A stretch of DNA of 64,000 bases from Zymoseptoria tritici IPO323. Its lineage: Eukaryota; Ascomycota; Dothideomycetes; Mycosphaerellales; Mycosphaerellaceae. The notes under the pieces are model-generated. The model searched no databases. It was not told the origin of the DNA and was given only the letters and a program-made list of their open reading frames with translations. A program made the translations under genes and the position numbers. Below, piece by piece: positions 46,000-56,760 of the stretch. The stretch covers positions 372,001 to 436,000 of the forward strand of contig NC_018211.1 in the NCBI RefSeq assembly GCF_000219625.1. Reading direction: 5' to 3'. The first letter of the stretch is position 1; the number at the start of each line of letters is the position of its first letter.

Positions 46000-48484
46000 A
46001 GTAAATGCGTAACCTTAAGCGTTCGTAACAACCTTAATTAAAGGCTTAGGTTATATGCTAATGCTCTTAAGTGGGTGTGCGTAATCTCGAGTAAACGAGC
46101 GTAATCTAGGAGGTCTGTAATTGTCCGGAAGGTAAGGGCTTAAGTACAATCGTCTAGCTAATTCTAGTAGGTAAATAATCCAATTTACGTACTATTACAA
46201 GCCTTAAGCTAGTAACTGCTAGCACGTAGTCGAATTTACCGGTAGGTCGCCCCTCTAAGGGCACAAAAGCGACTACGTTCTTCTTTTAAACCCTCTCTCT
46301 TTTATTAACATTTATAATCCTTTCCTTCCCTTTTCCTTAGACCTTTATATAGTCTACGATTACTATACCTTACAACACTATAATATACCTTAAGCAATAG
46401 TCGCTATAGCGAAGGGTAACGAAGACAAGCGCAAGAAAGACGATAAGAGCAAGGACGACAAGGTCGATAAGCAGCTCCGCCGATCTCCTCGCAAGCTAGC
46501 CCCTAAGTTCCCTCCTGCGAAGGCTGTTTAAAGTGCTATTAAGATAGTTAAGCGCGGATACTTAGATATAAGGATGTTAACTTAAGCATTTAGCTCGGTC
46601 TTAAGTAGCAAGAAGCAGCCGTTACGAGCTACTATTACCTAAGAATTAATAGACAAGTTCGCTTTAAGGAAACTCTACGTCTAGCCTAATATTATGTCTC
46701 GGCGTAACCGCATAGAGTACACTAAATTCGGGTATAAGCAAGCTACCGGTTACAAGTCGGCATACGATGCTTATCGCGATAGGCTTAATATATCTGCCTT
46801 AAGCCTTAGGTCTAAGCTACTAGGTATACGCGCCCTTATAAGCAACAATTACGAAATCCCTTAGCGCAACCCTTAACTAGCGAACTAGGGCCGTAGCTTA
46901 AGGAGTCGCACTGCCGTATAAGGTTAGGACCCTACGATGCCTCGCAATGTCCTTAACCGCTCTCCGGATCTTCGTAGCTTATACCCTAAGCTAGATCGCT
47001 TCGACCCTTAAGGAAATATTAATAGCACTACTATATACGCCTCTGTCGGCGCTCGACTTAAAGCTCTCCTTACTCCTAGCCTAGCCTCTAATCGCATCGC
47101 GGTTACGGACGTATAGATAAGGGAAGTAATGTATTGTCTAATTATAGTATCGAATACGCCTATTAAGTACCTTCGGCAATTTCTAGCTGCCTTTACGATT
47201 TCCTAACTTAATACCTTAATCGATAGACTTTAAGCGTTCGAGCTAGGCGATCTGCGTAGCTTAGACTAGCGTAAATCGGACGGTTACCTTATTAAGGCCT
47301 ACAAGTAATAGCGTCTAGTCTCTCTTTTTACTTAAGCTCTCGGTAGCAGCCCTTAAGAAGGCAACTATAGCTACGAGTCCGGCAAGCGCAAGGCTAGTCC
47401 CTTTAAGTTATGCCGCAGTAGTAGAGGCTGCTTTAGCTGCTATGCTAACTACAGCTACACTAACTACTACGATCGCTGTTTAGTTAGAGATTCTAAACTC
47501 TAGGGAAAGACTAGGACTAAGAAGAGGAACCCGAAGGCTAAGGAAGGTAATAACGATGCGGAGGACGAGTAGGTAGACTTTAAGGAGGAAGTCTTAATTC
47601 CGCTCCCAGAAGAGCCTATCTAAGTGCCCTTAAGCCCGCCGCCTTCTAGCCCTAGACCTTTCGATTCTAGATCCGGTAGAGTTACGCAGCTGCTTAACCT
47701 ATTCCTTACTAGTTAGACGAATATCGCCGATATAGAGGACATTAACTTAATAGCTGTCGCAGCTCGTTCCCCTAACTTAAGGGGTCCTTTGTCTACTCGT
47801 AAGGAGATAGATACTACTCCTTCGCGGCTAGAGCGTCCTTACTTAGATCCTTTAAGGGGGTTCGGTAGATCTTCGGGTGCTAAGCCTTTGTCCTTCTAGC
47901 TTCCTAAGAACTACGCCTAAGGAATGCCTATAACTATAGATAACATATATCGCCGCGACAACCCTTAAGCTAGGCGTACAACCCGTCCGGCTAACGCACC
48001 TCTACTCTTCCGTATAGGGTAATAAGGCTCCTCTAGGCCTAGCCCTACCCTCTTCCCGATAGGCGATCGTTAAGGCACTCTAGCGCTAGTGCCCTCTAGT
48101 TTAAGCACTCGTCGGGGCCCGCCTCCTCGGCCGAGCACTATGCCTGCTCCTATTTAAGCTCCGGTTCGAAACGTACCCGCTCTAGCTCGTTAATCTCTAA
48201 GCCTACTATTCTATAATATAGCGGAGGATTTCGTAGATCTAATATACGAAGGAGAGAGGCTCTTATACGCTATCGATTAGACCTTAATACTAGCACGGAC
48301 CGGCTTAACTAATAATTACGACCTAATTCCAACCTTCTCCGGCCGCCTTATATATAAGCTAGTGCTCCCCTTAAGCGGTTTCGCTACCTAGGGGAACCTG
48401 TTTTTTGGCACGGCTCCTCGGGCTAATAATAGACGTTAAGGATACGGCGCAGAAGGCCTAATAGTTCCTCTAGGAAGCTAATAT

Positions 48485-48497
48485 ACGCGCGTGTATA
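48485..48497 (+). repeat. Target site duplication of inner insertion (left)
   Basis: ACGCGCGTGTATA, identical to 49337-49349. Length of 13 bp suits target-primed insertion of a non-LTR element. Confidence 0.8.
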
Positions 48498-48950
48498 GAC
48501 GGCCGAACAGACTGCACCTTCACGCGGTGGCCGTCGTAAGTACCTTCCTCGGAAGGGAAACCAAGACAGTCTGGAAGAAACCTCCTCGAAAACCTCTCGA
48601 AATCCGCCCGAAATCCTTCTCGAAATCCGCCTCGAAACACGAGCTACAACAGAACAACAGCACGATTCGAACGAATAGCCCTCTACGCTACGAACGAGAA
48701 GAAGAAAGAAGCAGTCTACTCTGCCCTATACGCGCACCTCCTCGAAATCCGAATCGAAATCGCATATCCCTTCTCTAGAGACTTCGTCGCCTTCGAAAGG
48801 AAGCATACATGCACTTTAAAGAGCTGGAACTCGGTAGAATCCATAACTCTACGATCAACCTACGTTGTCGTAGATAGAACTGCTACTACGATACCACAAA
48901 GGCATATTAAGGACAAGAGAAGGCAGCGAGTTGGACAGCTGCTTATGCAG

Positions 48951-49015
48951 TGCTTTTGCGCGGCATTTTGCACTGCTTTTGCACGGCATTTTGCACTGCT
49001 TTTGCACTACATTTT
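48951..49015 (+). repeat. 23 bp tandem repeat, 2.8 copies
   Basis: Units of the form TGCTTTTGC(A/G)CGGCATTTTGCAC begin at 48951, 48974 and 48997, the last being truncated. It lies within the non-LTR-like insertion. Confidence 0.85.
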
Positions 49016-49302
49016 AAATTCGAATTTGCAGCGTGCGTGCGAAGCGGAAGGATCCGCTGAAAATTCTGCAAAAGCTTAGCGCGAAAATTCTGCAGCCCCG
49101 GCTGTAGACAACGACACTCGTTTGATTTCCTTTGTCTTGCGCTGTTTTGAAGTCCTTCGGCAGTCTGCTTACAGGTCCTGCCTTAGGCACGGGGTTTCCC
49201 CTAAGGTTAAAGAATACCGAAAGATTTTAATTGTAACTAGATCTACTGCTTTGCCTTTATAGCAAAGCCGTCCTACATAGTCTTGGACTCCGAAAGGACG
49301 TA

Positions 49303-49336
49303 AATGGAACAAACAAACAAAACAAACAAACAAACA
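49303..49336 (+). repeat. AAAC-type simple tail
   Basis: Runs of AAAC directly before the second target-site copy, serving as the 3' tail of the inserted element. Confidence 0.8.
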
Positions 49337-49349
49337 ACGCGCGTGTATA
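49337..49349 (+). repeat. Target site duplication of inner insertion (right)
   Basis: Second copy of ACGCGCGTGTATA. The surrounding plus-strand reading frame continues in register if the insertion and one copy are removed. Confidence 0.8.
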
Positions 49350-49899
49350 CGGAGCACATCGAGCAGCTCTACCGCAACTGCTTTAACAAGCGCCACTCTG
49401 TATATTAAGTCGTCTAGATAGCTCTCTCGCGGGCTTAAGTGCGTCTTAGAGCTAATTAAGGCATTACTCCTTAGATGCTACACTTGTAGGCGGTAATGTT
49501 AGCCCTTAAGACGCAGCTTATTACTAAGAAGGAAGAAGATGCTAAGAGGGAGTAGGCTAAGAAGGATTAATTCGGGTCTAAGTAGGATCGGTAGAAAATT
49601 CGTAGGCTTAAGCAGGAGCACTAAAAGCGTTGTTTTTCTTATTTTTCTTTTTTCTAAGCCCCCTTATCTGCTAGGCTGTATATGCGATGCAATGCGATAC
49701 GACGCTAGAAAGCTAGCGCGAAATAAATGTATAATAGCACTTAAGGACTAGCCTTAAGTATAAAAAACATAAAATAAAAACCCTCTAGGGGATCTATTAA
49801 ACTTAGGCCCTCGCATTAACCTTTCGTTTAGACTTAAAGGTTAGATTCCTTCGTAGCTATACCGTAGGATTACGAGGAGCTTCCCTTGTGTTCTAGGGT

Positions 49900-52800
49900 A
49901 GTCGTCGACAGGGCACAACTACAATAGTATCCTCGTTATTACCCGACTCCCCTTAGGGTTTAAGTAGAGTCTCCTAAAGCTCGGAAGGGATTACAAGTAG
50001 TTCCTCTTCCGTTTCTTCTATAATAGGCTCTGTAGAGACAGGAATAGTTGCTATAATAGGGTTAACTTAAGCGTCTTCCCTTAATATTGCTACTACATTT
50101 ACCGGATATATAACCGGCTAACTTAAGGGTGCTAACTTCTTTAGCTCCCTAAGACGTTTCTTTTCGAGAGTAGCCTTAAGTTTCTCTACCTCCTTAGTAT
50201 TGTCTCGATTCGCGCGTAAAACATCCTTATACTTCCTTCGGATCTTATTAGTAGCGAGTTTAAGCTTGTGCTAAAACTTTAGCTAATCGTTAGTTTTTAA
50301 GGAATCTAAAGGTTTGCCCTCCCCTAAAAGGAATTAAAGGGCTCCTAACCGTTTAAGCTGCTATAAAGACAACTTGTCCTACTTCTGTTTAGGAATAGTT
50401 GCTAGAGTAGAGAAACTTAAGCGTAGATTAAGTGTAAGATTATTACGCAAGGAGTCCTTAAACTCCTAGCCGGCGGCCTTAAGTAAAATCTCCTGTCTAC
50501 AGCGCTTCTGCTAGTCCCTAAAACTAGTGCAGTTAGCGCGGATTAGGCGATTACTATATACTTAATGCTTAACTATAGAACCGTCGTAGGACTCTAAGGT
50601 ATATATACTAAGCTAGCTCCGCTTAATTACCTTAAAGGGGCCTACGAAGGTCGGTTAGAGCTTCGTCTTAGTCTTATTTAAGACAAGAACAAAGTCTCCC
50701 TCGATAAACTTGCTATTAGTTTCCTTAAAGGTATATCTACTAATAGCGCTAGCTCTTACTACTTTCGCAAGCAGCTTTTCTACAGCAATCGTCCTAGCGT
50801 TCTGCATTACTTAATGCCTAGATTTAGGATCCTCGGGCTTAAGCTACATCGGACGCAGGTACGGATAATCCTTAAGTATTCGGGGTTGCTAGCCGAACAA
50901 GAGGAAAAACAGGCTATATCTACAACCGGACTAGGCCCGGATTCGACTTAAATACAGCGCCTTAGGAAGGTATAAGTCCTAAGCGTGTACACTTTTACTA
51001 TAGCACATTTTAGAAAGGATCCGGCCGAGAATACTGTTTAAGGCTTTAACCTTCCTGTTTGTGCGGGGGTAGTAGGGCGTCGTTAGCCTATAGTTAGCTT
51101 AAAGGGTATCTATAAGGATATTAAACGCCTTGCTTATAAAGTTCGATCTATTATTACTAAGGACTTCCCTTAGGGGTCTAAAGTTCGTATAGATCTCTTC
51201 TTAAATAAAGCGAGCGACCGTCTCGGTTTCTTAATTCGAGGTAGCCCTTGCAACCGGCTAACTAGTAGCATAATCTACGGCTGTAATAATGTACTTGTTA
51301 CTATTAAGTATAATAGGTATTAGACCGACAACATTAATCGCCTAGCGCTTAAATAGCTTAAGCTTAGAATTAGCTTAGTAGAATCGCGGCTCCTGCAGGG
51401 GACTCCGGGACTTCTTCTTCGTAGCTTAATACTAAGGGCAAGTAGAAGCATAGTTATAAACATCCTGTTTAAGTAACTACTACTAGCCCCTCGCTCGAAG
51501 AATGCTATAGACGCCGGGCAGTGCGAAGTGCCTATAGTTATTATAGCAGCGTTTAAGGAAGTCCTATTAGAATTCCGGATCTATATAGGGTATAAGGCTT
51601 CTATTAGCCTCGCGATAATACAGGAGGTCGTCCTTAAGGACAAGATCTAACACCTTCTTTTTAATTAAGCGGCTTAGCTTCTTGTTCTCGGGCATCTCCC
51701 CTATAGTTTTAAAATAGATTACTCTATTAACTACCTTACGCTCGGAGAATCCTTATATAATCGTCCCCCTTGTAGCGTTCTCCTTAAAGGAGCGAGGCAA
51801 AGCGGTTAAGAAGTCCGCGGGTTTAAGTAATTAATCCCTAGGCTATATAGAACCCTCCCCGGCTATATTAGCTAGGGTACCTTCTATTAAGTCCGGCCGG
51901 CGGGAGAGGGCATTAGGGACTATAGCCTTACTCCCCTTGCGGTAGCGGATGTTAATGTTGTAAGCTTAAAACTCCTTAATCTAGCATGCAAGTTGTTTAG
52001 TTAGAGTCTTTAAGGTTTTTAGGTACTGCAGGCTGTAGTAATCTGTAATTACTTAAGTCTTAGTCCTATTGTCGATATAGTAGTTCTATTTTCGAAGGGC
52101 TTCCTTAATAGTAAGGAGCTCCTTCTCGTATACCGGATAGTTTAGTTCTGCCCCTTGCAGCTTGCGGCCCTCGAAAGCAACTAGATGCAATTTCCTATCG
52201 GAGTTAGCTTAATATAGGACTATACTAAGCGCCTACTTACTTGCATCCGTTTTAATAATAAAGGGTTTCTTAGTATCCGGCATAATTAGCACTAGCTCGC
52301 TATACAGGGCTTCCTTAAGCTTCGCAAAAGCGATAGTGCACTAGGCAGTTTACTTAATAGGGCGCTTCTTCTTAGCACGCAGTAGCAAGTTATCTTCCTT
52401 AAGGAGGTCTAATAGCGGAGCAGCATGCCTAGCAAAGTCTCTAACGTACTTACGGTAGAAGGAAGCTAGCCTAATAAACTGCTGCACTTCTTACGCGTTA
52501 GTCGGCTATAGCTAATCTCTAACGATAGAGATCTTATCCTTTATAGGCCTAACTTAATTATAGCTTACTCGATGTCTACAGAAGTCGAATTCCTTAACCC
52601 TAATATAACATTTCTTAGGGGAGTAATATAGCTCTTAAGACCGCAGGACATCTAGGACTTCCTTTAAGTAGACTTCGTGTTCCTCTAGGGTCTTAGAGAA
52701 AATCACGATATCGTCTAAGTAAACTATACATGTCTTATAAAGGTGCTTTCTTAGAGCTTCGTTTATTAAGCTCTAGAAGCTTGCCGGTATATTATATAGG

Positions 52801-53990
52801 CCGAAGGGCATTACCTTAAAGTAGTATTTGCCCTAGCAAGTGTTAAACGCTGTCTTGTGCTAGTCCTCTTCCTTTACCTTTAATTGCCAGAACCCGGAGG
52901 TTAAGTTAATCTTAGTAAAGTACCTTAAACTATAAAATGCATCTAAGTAGTCGGAAATCCGAGGTAGGGGGAATCTATCCTTAACAGTAGCGTTATTTAG
53001 AGCCCTGAAATTAACGCACATTCGCTATTTCCCCCCTAGCTTAGGTATAAGTAACACAGGGCTTCCCTAAGCCGATTAGGATTTGTTAATTAACCTACGC
53101 TTCTAGAGTTCCTTAATTTAAGACTCCTGTTTAAGCGATTAGGTATAAGATAGCTAGTAAGGCTGTTAATTAATCGGCTTGTAGTCCCTAGTGTCGATTA
53201 AATGTATAATAAACCGGTCCTTCGGTAGCTTGTTAGGCAAGGAAGATCTAAATAGATCCCTGTTATCTAGGATAATGCGGTTTAAGCTGGGTTCCTTACT
53301 TAAGGGAGGAGGAACGTCGTCTTCCTTAAGGGACATAGGGTCGTCCTTAGGATCGCGTTCCCTCTCCTATTGCCGCTCCTAGTATTTATCTATATTTAAG
53401 AGATATAAGAGCATATCGGGATTAACGTTAAGTAAATCCTCTAGTTCCTTAAGGGAATAGAGGTCCTTATCTACTAGAACGCTCCTTAAGTTAGGAGCGT
53501 ATCTAGAGTATAGTATAGCATACTTAACACTGTTGTCGTATAGGTACACCTTGTTCGTAAAGAAATTAATAGTCAGGCAGTATTGCCTAAACTATTTAAG
53601 GCTAAGGATTACCTCGTAATTAGCGAGATTAAGCACTCGGGCAGTAATTTCCCCCTTAAAGTTACGTAGCTAGTAAGGCAGCTTAACCCTAAGGGTTGTC
53701 TCTATTACTGTGCCGTTAGGTAGAACTACGGTCTAGGAATCTATAGCTACTTAAGCCTCCGGAAACTAGTCCGCGATCGTTCGTAAGACGTATATACGCG
53801 TAGCCCTAGTATCGAATAGGAACTTAGCCTTAACAGAATGCTTACTTAAACCTAAGCGTCCAGAGGCAACTAAAAGGTTTGGTCCTATAGCGTTAAGGTA
53901 GTTAAGTTAAGCATTAGGAGGGATCCTAAGCAATAAGGGCGACGCAACAGACGACTTAGAATTCTTAGCATCTAAGTCGCTATCTATTTT
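49900..53990 (-). pseudogene. Retroelement pol (PR-RT-RH-IN), broken
   Basis: Minus-strand remnants in order: protease (FLFDTRATRI, about 53790-53830, the active Asp-Thr kept), reverse transcriptase (KVMPFGLYNIPASF about 52780-52825 and VYLDDIVIFS about 52700-52730, with both catalytic Asp), RNase H (KTDASK about 52240-52262), integrase zinc region (about 51430-51510), integrase core (SNKYIITAVDYATS about 51258-51300) and its C-terminal barrel (LSIYTLESYDGSIVKH about 50570-50625), followed by a Lys-rich tail. This is Ty3/Gypsy order. TAA and TAG codons occur throughout. Ends are approximate. Confidence 0.85.
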
Positions 53991-53999
53991 TTTATCGGC

Positions 54000-55603
54000 T
54001 TGCTTAAGCCCCCCTTACGTCTGTTATAGTCGTCCTGCTTCTTCTACAAGTCTAGCTTAAGCTTCTTCTAATAGCGATACTAGGTGTGTCCGGCGACTCC
54101 GTAGTTATAGCACTTTAAGGAATACTCCTAAGCCGGTAGCTTAGAGCTGTTGTCGTTAGCTATATATTTAAGGGCAGCGGTAACATACTCTATAGTAGTC
54201 TTATTTACCTTTCTTAGTTTAAAAGCCTTCCTAGTAAGAGTATTACGGTTTTCCTTAAAGGCAGGGGCATCTATTCTTAGGCCCCTTTAAGAATCTATAA
54301 CCTCCTAGTTAGCTACGTCGATAGCTTAAGCCTAGTCTATAATCTCCTGTAGTCTAGCCTTTTAAGGGGTAAGCTTATGTCGAATAAGCTCCGCTCGAAT
54401 CGACAGCTTAAGCCTATTAAAGAAGATAGTAGCATTAGAGAAGTTATTAGGCCTTAGCTTAAGTATACGAGCTATAAAGAGGATTTTATAATAGAAGGTA
54501 ATAATACCTCCTATTTGCTTAAGAGCTTAGTATTATCTCTAGAGCTTCTCTTAGTAATAATAATCTTAGAAATAGGAGACGAGGTTGCCGAGCATTAAGT
54601 TAAGGGTATAGGTTCCCTCGATAATTTTAAGCCTATAAGTCTCTTCCTATTCCTCCTACTAAGCAAGGGCGTTACGCTGCATTTAGCTACCTACTAATTC
54701 GATAAGGTTAGCTTCGGATAGGCGGATACCCCTTTATCTTAGGGCAATCTAAGACCTTAAGTAACGCTCTATAGACCTAACCTAGATATTAGCAGCGTTA
54801 TTTCGAGTGTCTCCCTAGTATAGTTCTAGTGCCCGGACGGAAGCCTTAATAAAAGTATCTAAGGAATTAAGGGGAGTTGTATCCCTACCTAGTGTTCTAG
54901 ACGTATAGCGATAGGGACGACTTAGTCCCTTATCGTTACTTAAGCCGTGTCTAGGGTTATCTCCTCGATATAGGGATAGCTTAAACTGTACGGCTCCTAG
55001 CTCGCTTAGTCCCCGGATAAGCCTGTTAGCAGATCCTGCTCGAACAGGCTCCTAGGACAAGCGGGCGTTCTCGGCCTAAAGTCGGACAGCGTCCGCTTTA
55101 AGTCGATTAATATGTTCCTCTATCTCCCTTAAGGCGGCTACATACTCGCTAAAACGAGTAGGGCCTAAGCCTATATTCGTAGTAGCAGGTCGGCTTAGTT
55201 AAGTAGGAGTTCGGAAGGTAACATTAGTTCTAAGTAGAGCTAGGGGATCCGTCTAAGGATCTCCTTTAGGGAAGAGACGAGCAGTAGTAGATAGTACCGC
55301 CCCTATATCGCTACCTCGTTCCTTAATGCGATTAAATTCGCTAATTAGGCTTAGATAGCCTTCCCTATCTTCCTTAAGCCTTTCTCCTTTAGCGACTGTT
55401 AGGTTTAAGTCGTAGGAGGAAGGAAGCTCTGTAGTTCCTTCGGCTTAGCTAGTAACGGATATCTTATCTTAGTAGGATAGGTTGTTAATCGAACTAAATT
55501 AAGTTATTGTTATTGTTGCTTCCGGTAACTTAAAGGGTTATAACTTCCTCCTTGTAGTTCCTTAAGCGGCTAGGTAGCTCTAGCTATTGTCGTATTTAAA
55601 CAT
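54000..55603 (-). pseudogene. Retroelement gag, broken
   Basis: Minus-strand gag-like sequence from an ATG near 55603. It has a capsid-like helical middle with frequent Leu/Arg/Glu, and ends with a CCHC zinc-knuckle remnant near 54070-54113 reading CYNYGVAGHT followed by stop and YRY; two expected cysteines now read as Tyr, consistent with G-to-A change. Several TAA/TAG codons interrupt it. Boundaries are approximate. Confidence 0.75.
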
Positions 55604-55961
55604 AGCGCGCTTTAAGTGTTTAGGTAACTAGTTTTAAGTGCGGTAATTCTATACTTTAAGTCTTAAACTTAAGGCAAAACGAGTTTTGCGTTAACGTTTA
55701 AGTAGAAGTTAGCAATCTAGCACATATAGCACCGCCGAGTAAATCGCTATATATAGGACCCCTAGCTATAGAAAACCCGGTACTTCTAGTTAGGTGTATA
55801 GTCCAAGTAGAAAGTCCGGTATAGTCTATAGGTCTAAGGAGGTCTTAAACTAGAGTCGTTTTAAGCTAGTTTAATTAAATAGGCAATAAATCGAGCATCC
55901 GGCTAGCTCTAACCCTTAAGTAGCAGAGCTAGCCGGTAAGACGGCTAAGGAGCCGCCTTAA

Positions 55962-55977
55962 GTGCTCTTAGCTACTA
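55962..55977 (-). promoter_or_regulatory. Candidate tRNA primer-binding site
   Basis: Two bases inside the 5' LTR, the minus strand reads TAGTAGCTAAGAGCAC. Undoing RIP-type changes would make its first bases TGGTGG, the complement of a tRNA CCA end. Which tRNA primes it cannot be told by eye. Confidence 0.5.
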
Positions 55978-55979
55978 GA

Positions 55980-56152
55980 TAATTAAAAAGCGGAAAAGAA
56001 TAATACTAATTTATAAGGGCGAAGGCCCTTAAGCTATATAGACTAACTAAAACGAGCGAGTTATGTAATAATAACGAGCCTTTAAGTAAAACGGTGCCTA
56101 AGGCTTCAAGGGTTCAAGTAAACCTAAGCGAGGTTTTTGGTGTTTTTGAACA
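55980..56152 (-). repeat. 5' LTR
   Basis: 173 bp. Carries eight TCA/TGA to TTA/TAA changes relative to the 3' copy. The element's promoter should lie here, its terminal TG now TA. Confidence 0.93.
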
Positions 56153-56156
56153 CGAG
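56153..56156. repeat. Target site duplication (right)
   Basis: CGAG, matching 45812-45815. Confidence 0.6.
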
Positions 56157-56460
56157 GACTGTTGTACATCTCAGGAGGCTAACAGGATCTGCCCTTGCGC
56201 TTCATTTCGGACCGCGAACAGGTGAGCTTCTTTGGTGGCGGACAATTCCGACTTCCCTGTCCATGGAGACGTGGCCTTTCGATAGCTCTCGTACTATGTA
56301 ACAGTAACTTAACCTCGAGCGAGGCAGATCAGGAACTAGAAGGGTATATAAGCTCCCAGAATTCCTTCCTCTTCATCTTTCTTTCCTAGACTTTACTCGA
56401 CAAATTGATCGAAACACTACTTGTCTAACACTTAAGCTCTTCTACACAAATTAACCGATA

Positions 56461-56760
56461 ATGAAGTTTACTACTACTATCGTAGCGGTCGTTACTATTA
56501 CCGTCGGCCTTTTCGTCCCGGAAGCCTAAGGGGTACGTCTTTACCTCCCTTAGCATCCTTCCTTCCCGTGTCCGTTTTGCTAACATTGCGTAAATCGTAG
56601 TGCACGTACACTACCGACTATAAATGCAAGGGTGGGAAATTAGCATACTAGTAAGACTGCCCTCCCGTCGTAAGCAATATATAGACACGATAGATGCTAA
56701 CATCGACATCGCGCATAGCTTAGAAGGAATGTGTAAGTGCTATTAGCGGCTGGCCGATTC
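56461..56760 (+). pseudogene. Broken small secreted protein gene
   Basis: A TATA-like TATATAAG lies about 115 bp upstream and a pyrimidine-rich leader precedes the ATG at 56461. The first 22 codons (MKFTTTIVAVVTITVGLFVP) make a textbook signal peptide, then a TAA stops the frame at 56527-56529. A likely intron (GTACGT at about 56533 to TAG at about 56601) leads into sequence with several Cys codons (CTYTTDYKCKGG) and further TAG/TAA codons. The stops are of the RIP type, and the gene begins 308 bp from the RIP-mutated retroelement. It looks like a small Cys-containing secreted protein, possibly an effector, lost by mutation. The 3' end is uncertain. Confidence 0.55.

Larger units (their letters stand above)
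48498..49336 (+). mobile_element. Non-LTR (SINE-like) insertion inside the retroelement
   Basis: An 839 bp block flanked by 13 bp direct repeats and ending in an AAAC-type simple tail (about 49303-49336), the marks of an RNA-copied insertion in plus orientation. Its composition differs sharply from the host element: TCA and TGA triplets are common and there is no stop-riddled AT drift, so it was not RIP-mutated. Inside are repeats of a CTCGAAATCCG-type motif (about 48573-48640, again near 48740) and a 23 bp tandem repeat. It has no convincing ORF; the 95-codon frame at its left end starts outside it. A clear RNA polymerase III promoter is not obvious, so a truncated LINE or retrocopied transcript is also possible. 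Confidence 0.7.
46397..49625 (+). pseudogene. Extra ORF of the retroelement, antisense to gag-pol
   Basis: A plus-strand frame stays protein-like for about 2.4 kb (about 790 codons after removing the insertion at 48498-49336 and one target-site copy), interrupted only by TAA/TAG of the kind RIP makes from CAA, CAG and TGG. It begins near an ATA that RIP could have made from ATG, runs through a Lys-rich head (RKKDDKSKDDKVDK), a middle with TKFGYKQATGYKSAYDAYRDRL, a Cys-containing segment around 47422-47475 (CRSSRGCFSCYANYSYT, possibly a decayed zinc knuckle), a Pro/Arg-rich part, and a Lys/Glu-rich coiled tail (KKEEDAKRE). It lies opposite to gag-pol. I do not recognise the family. Shorter real exons cannot be excluded. 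Confidence 0.6.
45816..56152 (-). mobile_element. Gypsy-type LTR retrotransposon, RIP-mutated
   Basis: A 10.3 kb element bounded by 173 bp direct repeats that start TG (TA in the mutated copy) and end CA, with a 4 bp duplication CGAG. Polypurine tract at the left LTR and primer site at the right LTR show it is transcribed on the minus strand. Recognisable in minus-strand order: gag zinc knuckle, protease, reverse transcriptase, RNase H, integrase, i.e. the Ty3/Gypsy order. Every frame is broken by TAA/TAG codons arising from C-to-T and G-to-A change, so it cannot act alone. An extra plus-strand frame fills the left third and a separate non-LTR-like insertion interrupts it. Confidence 0.93.

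Noticed and set aside
48491..48778. 95-codon plus-strand ORF at the left end of the non-LTR-like insertion
   Set aside because: It starts in the target-site repeat of the host retroelement and consists of translated simple repeats.
49169..49396. 75-codon minus-strand ORF spanning the AAAC tail
   Set aside because: Crosses the right boundary of the insertion and translates the simple repeat as Phe/Cys/Leu runs.
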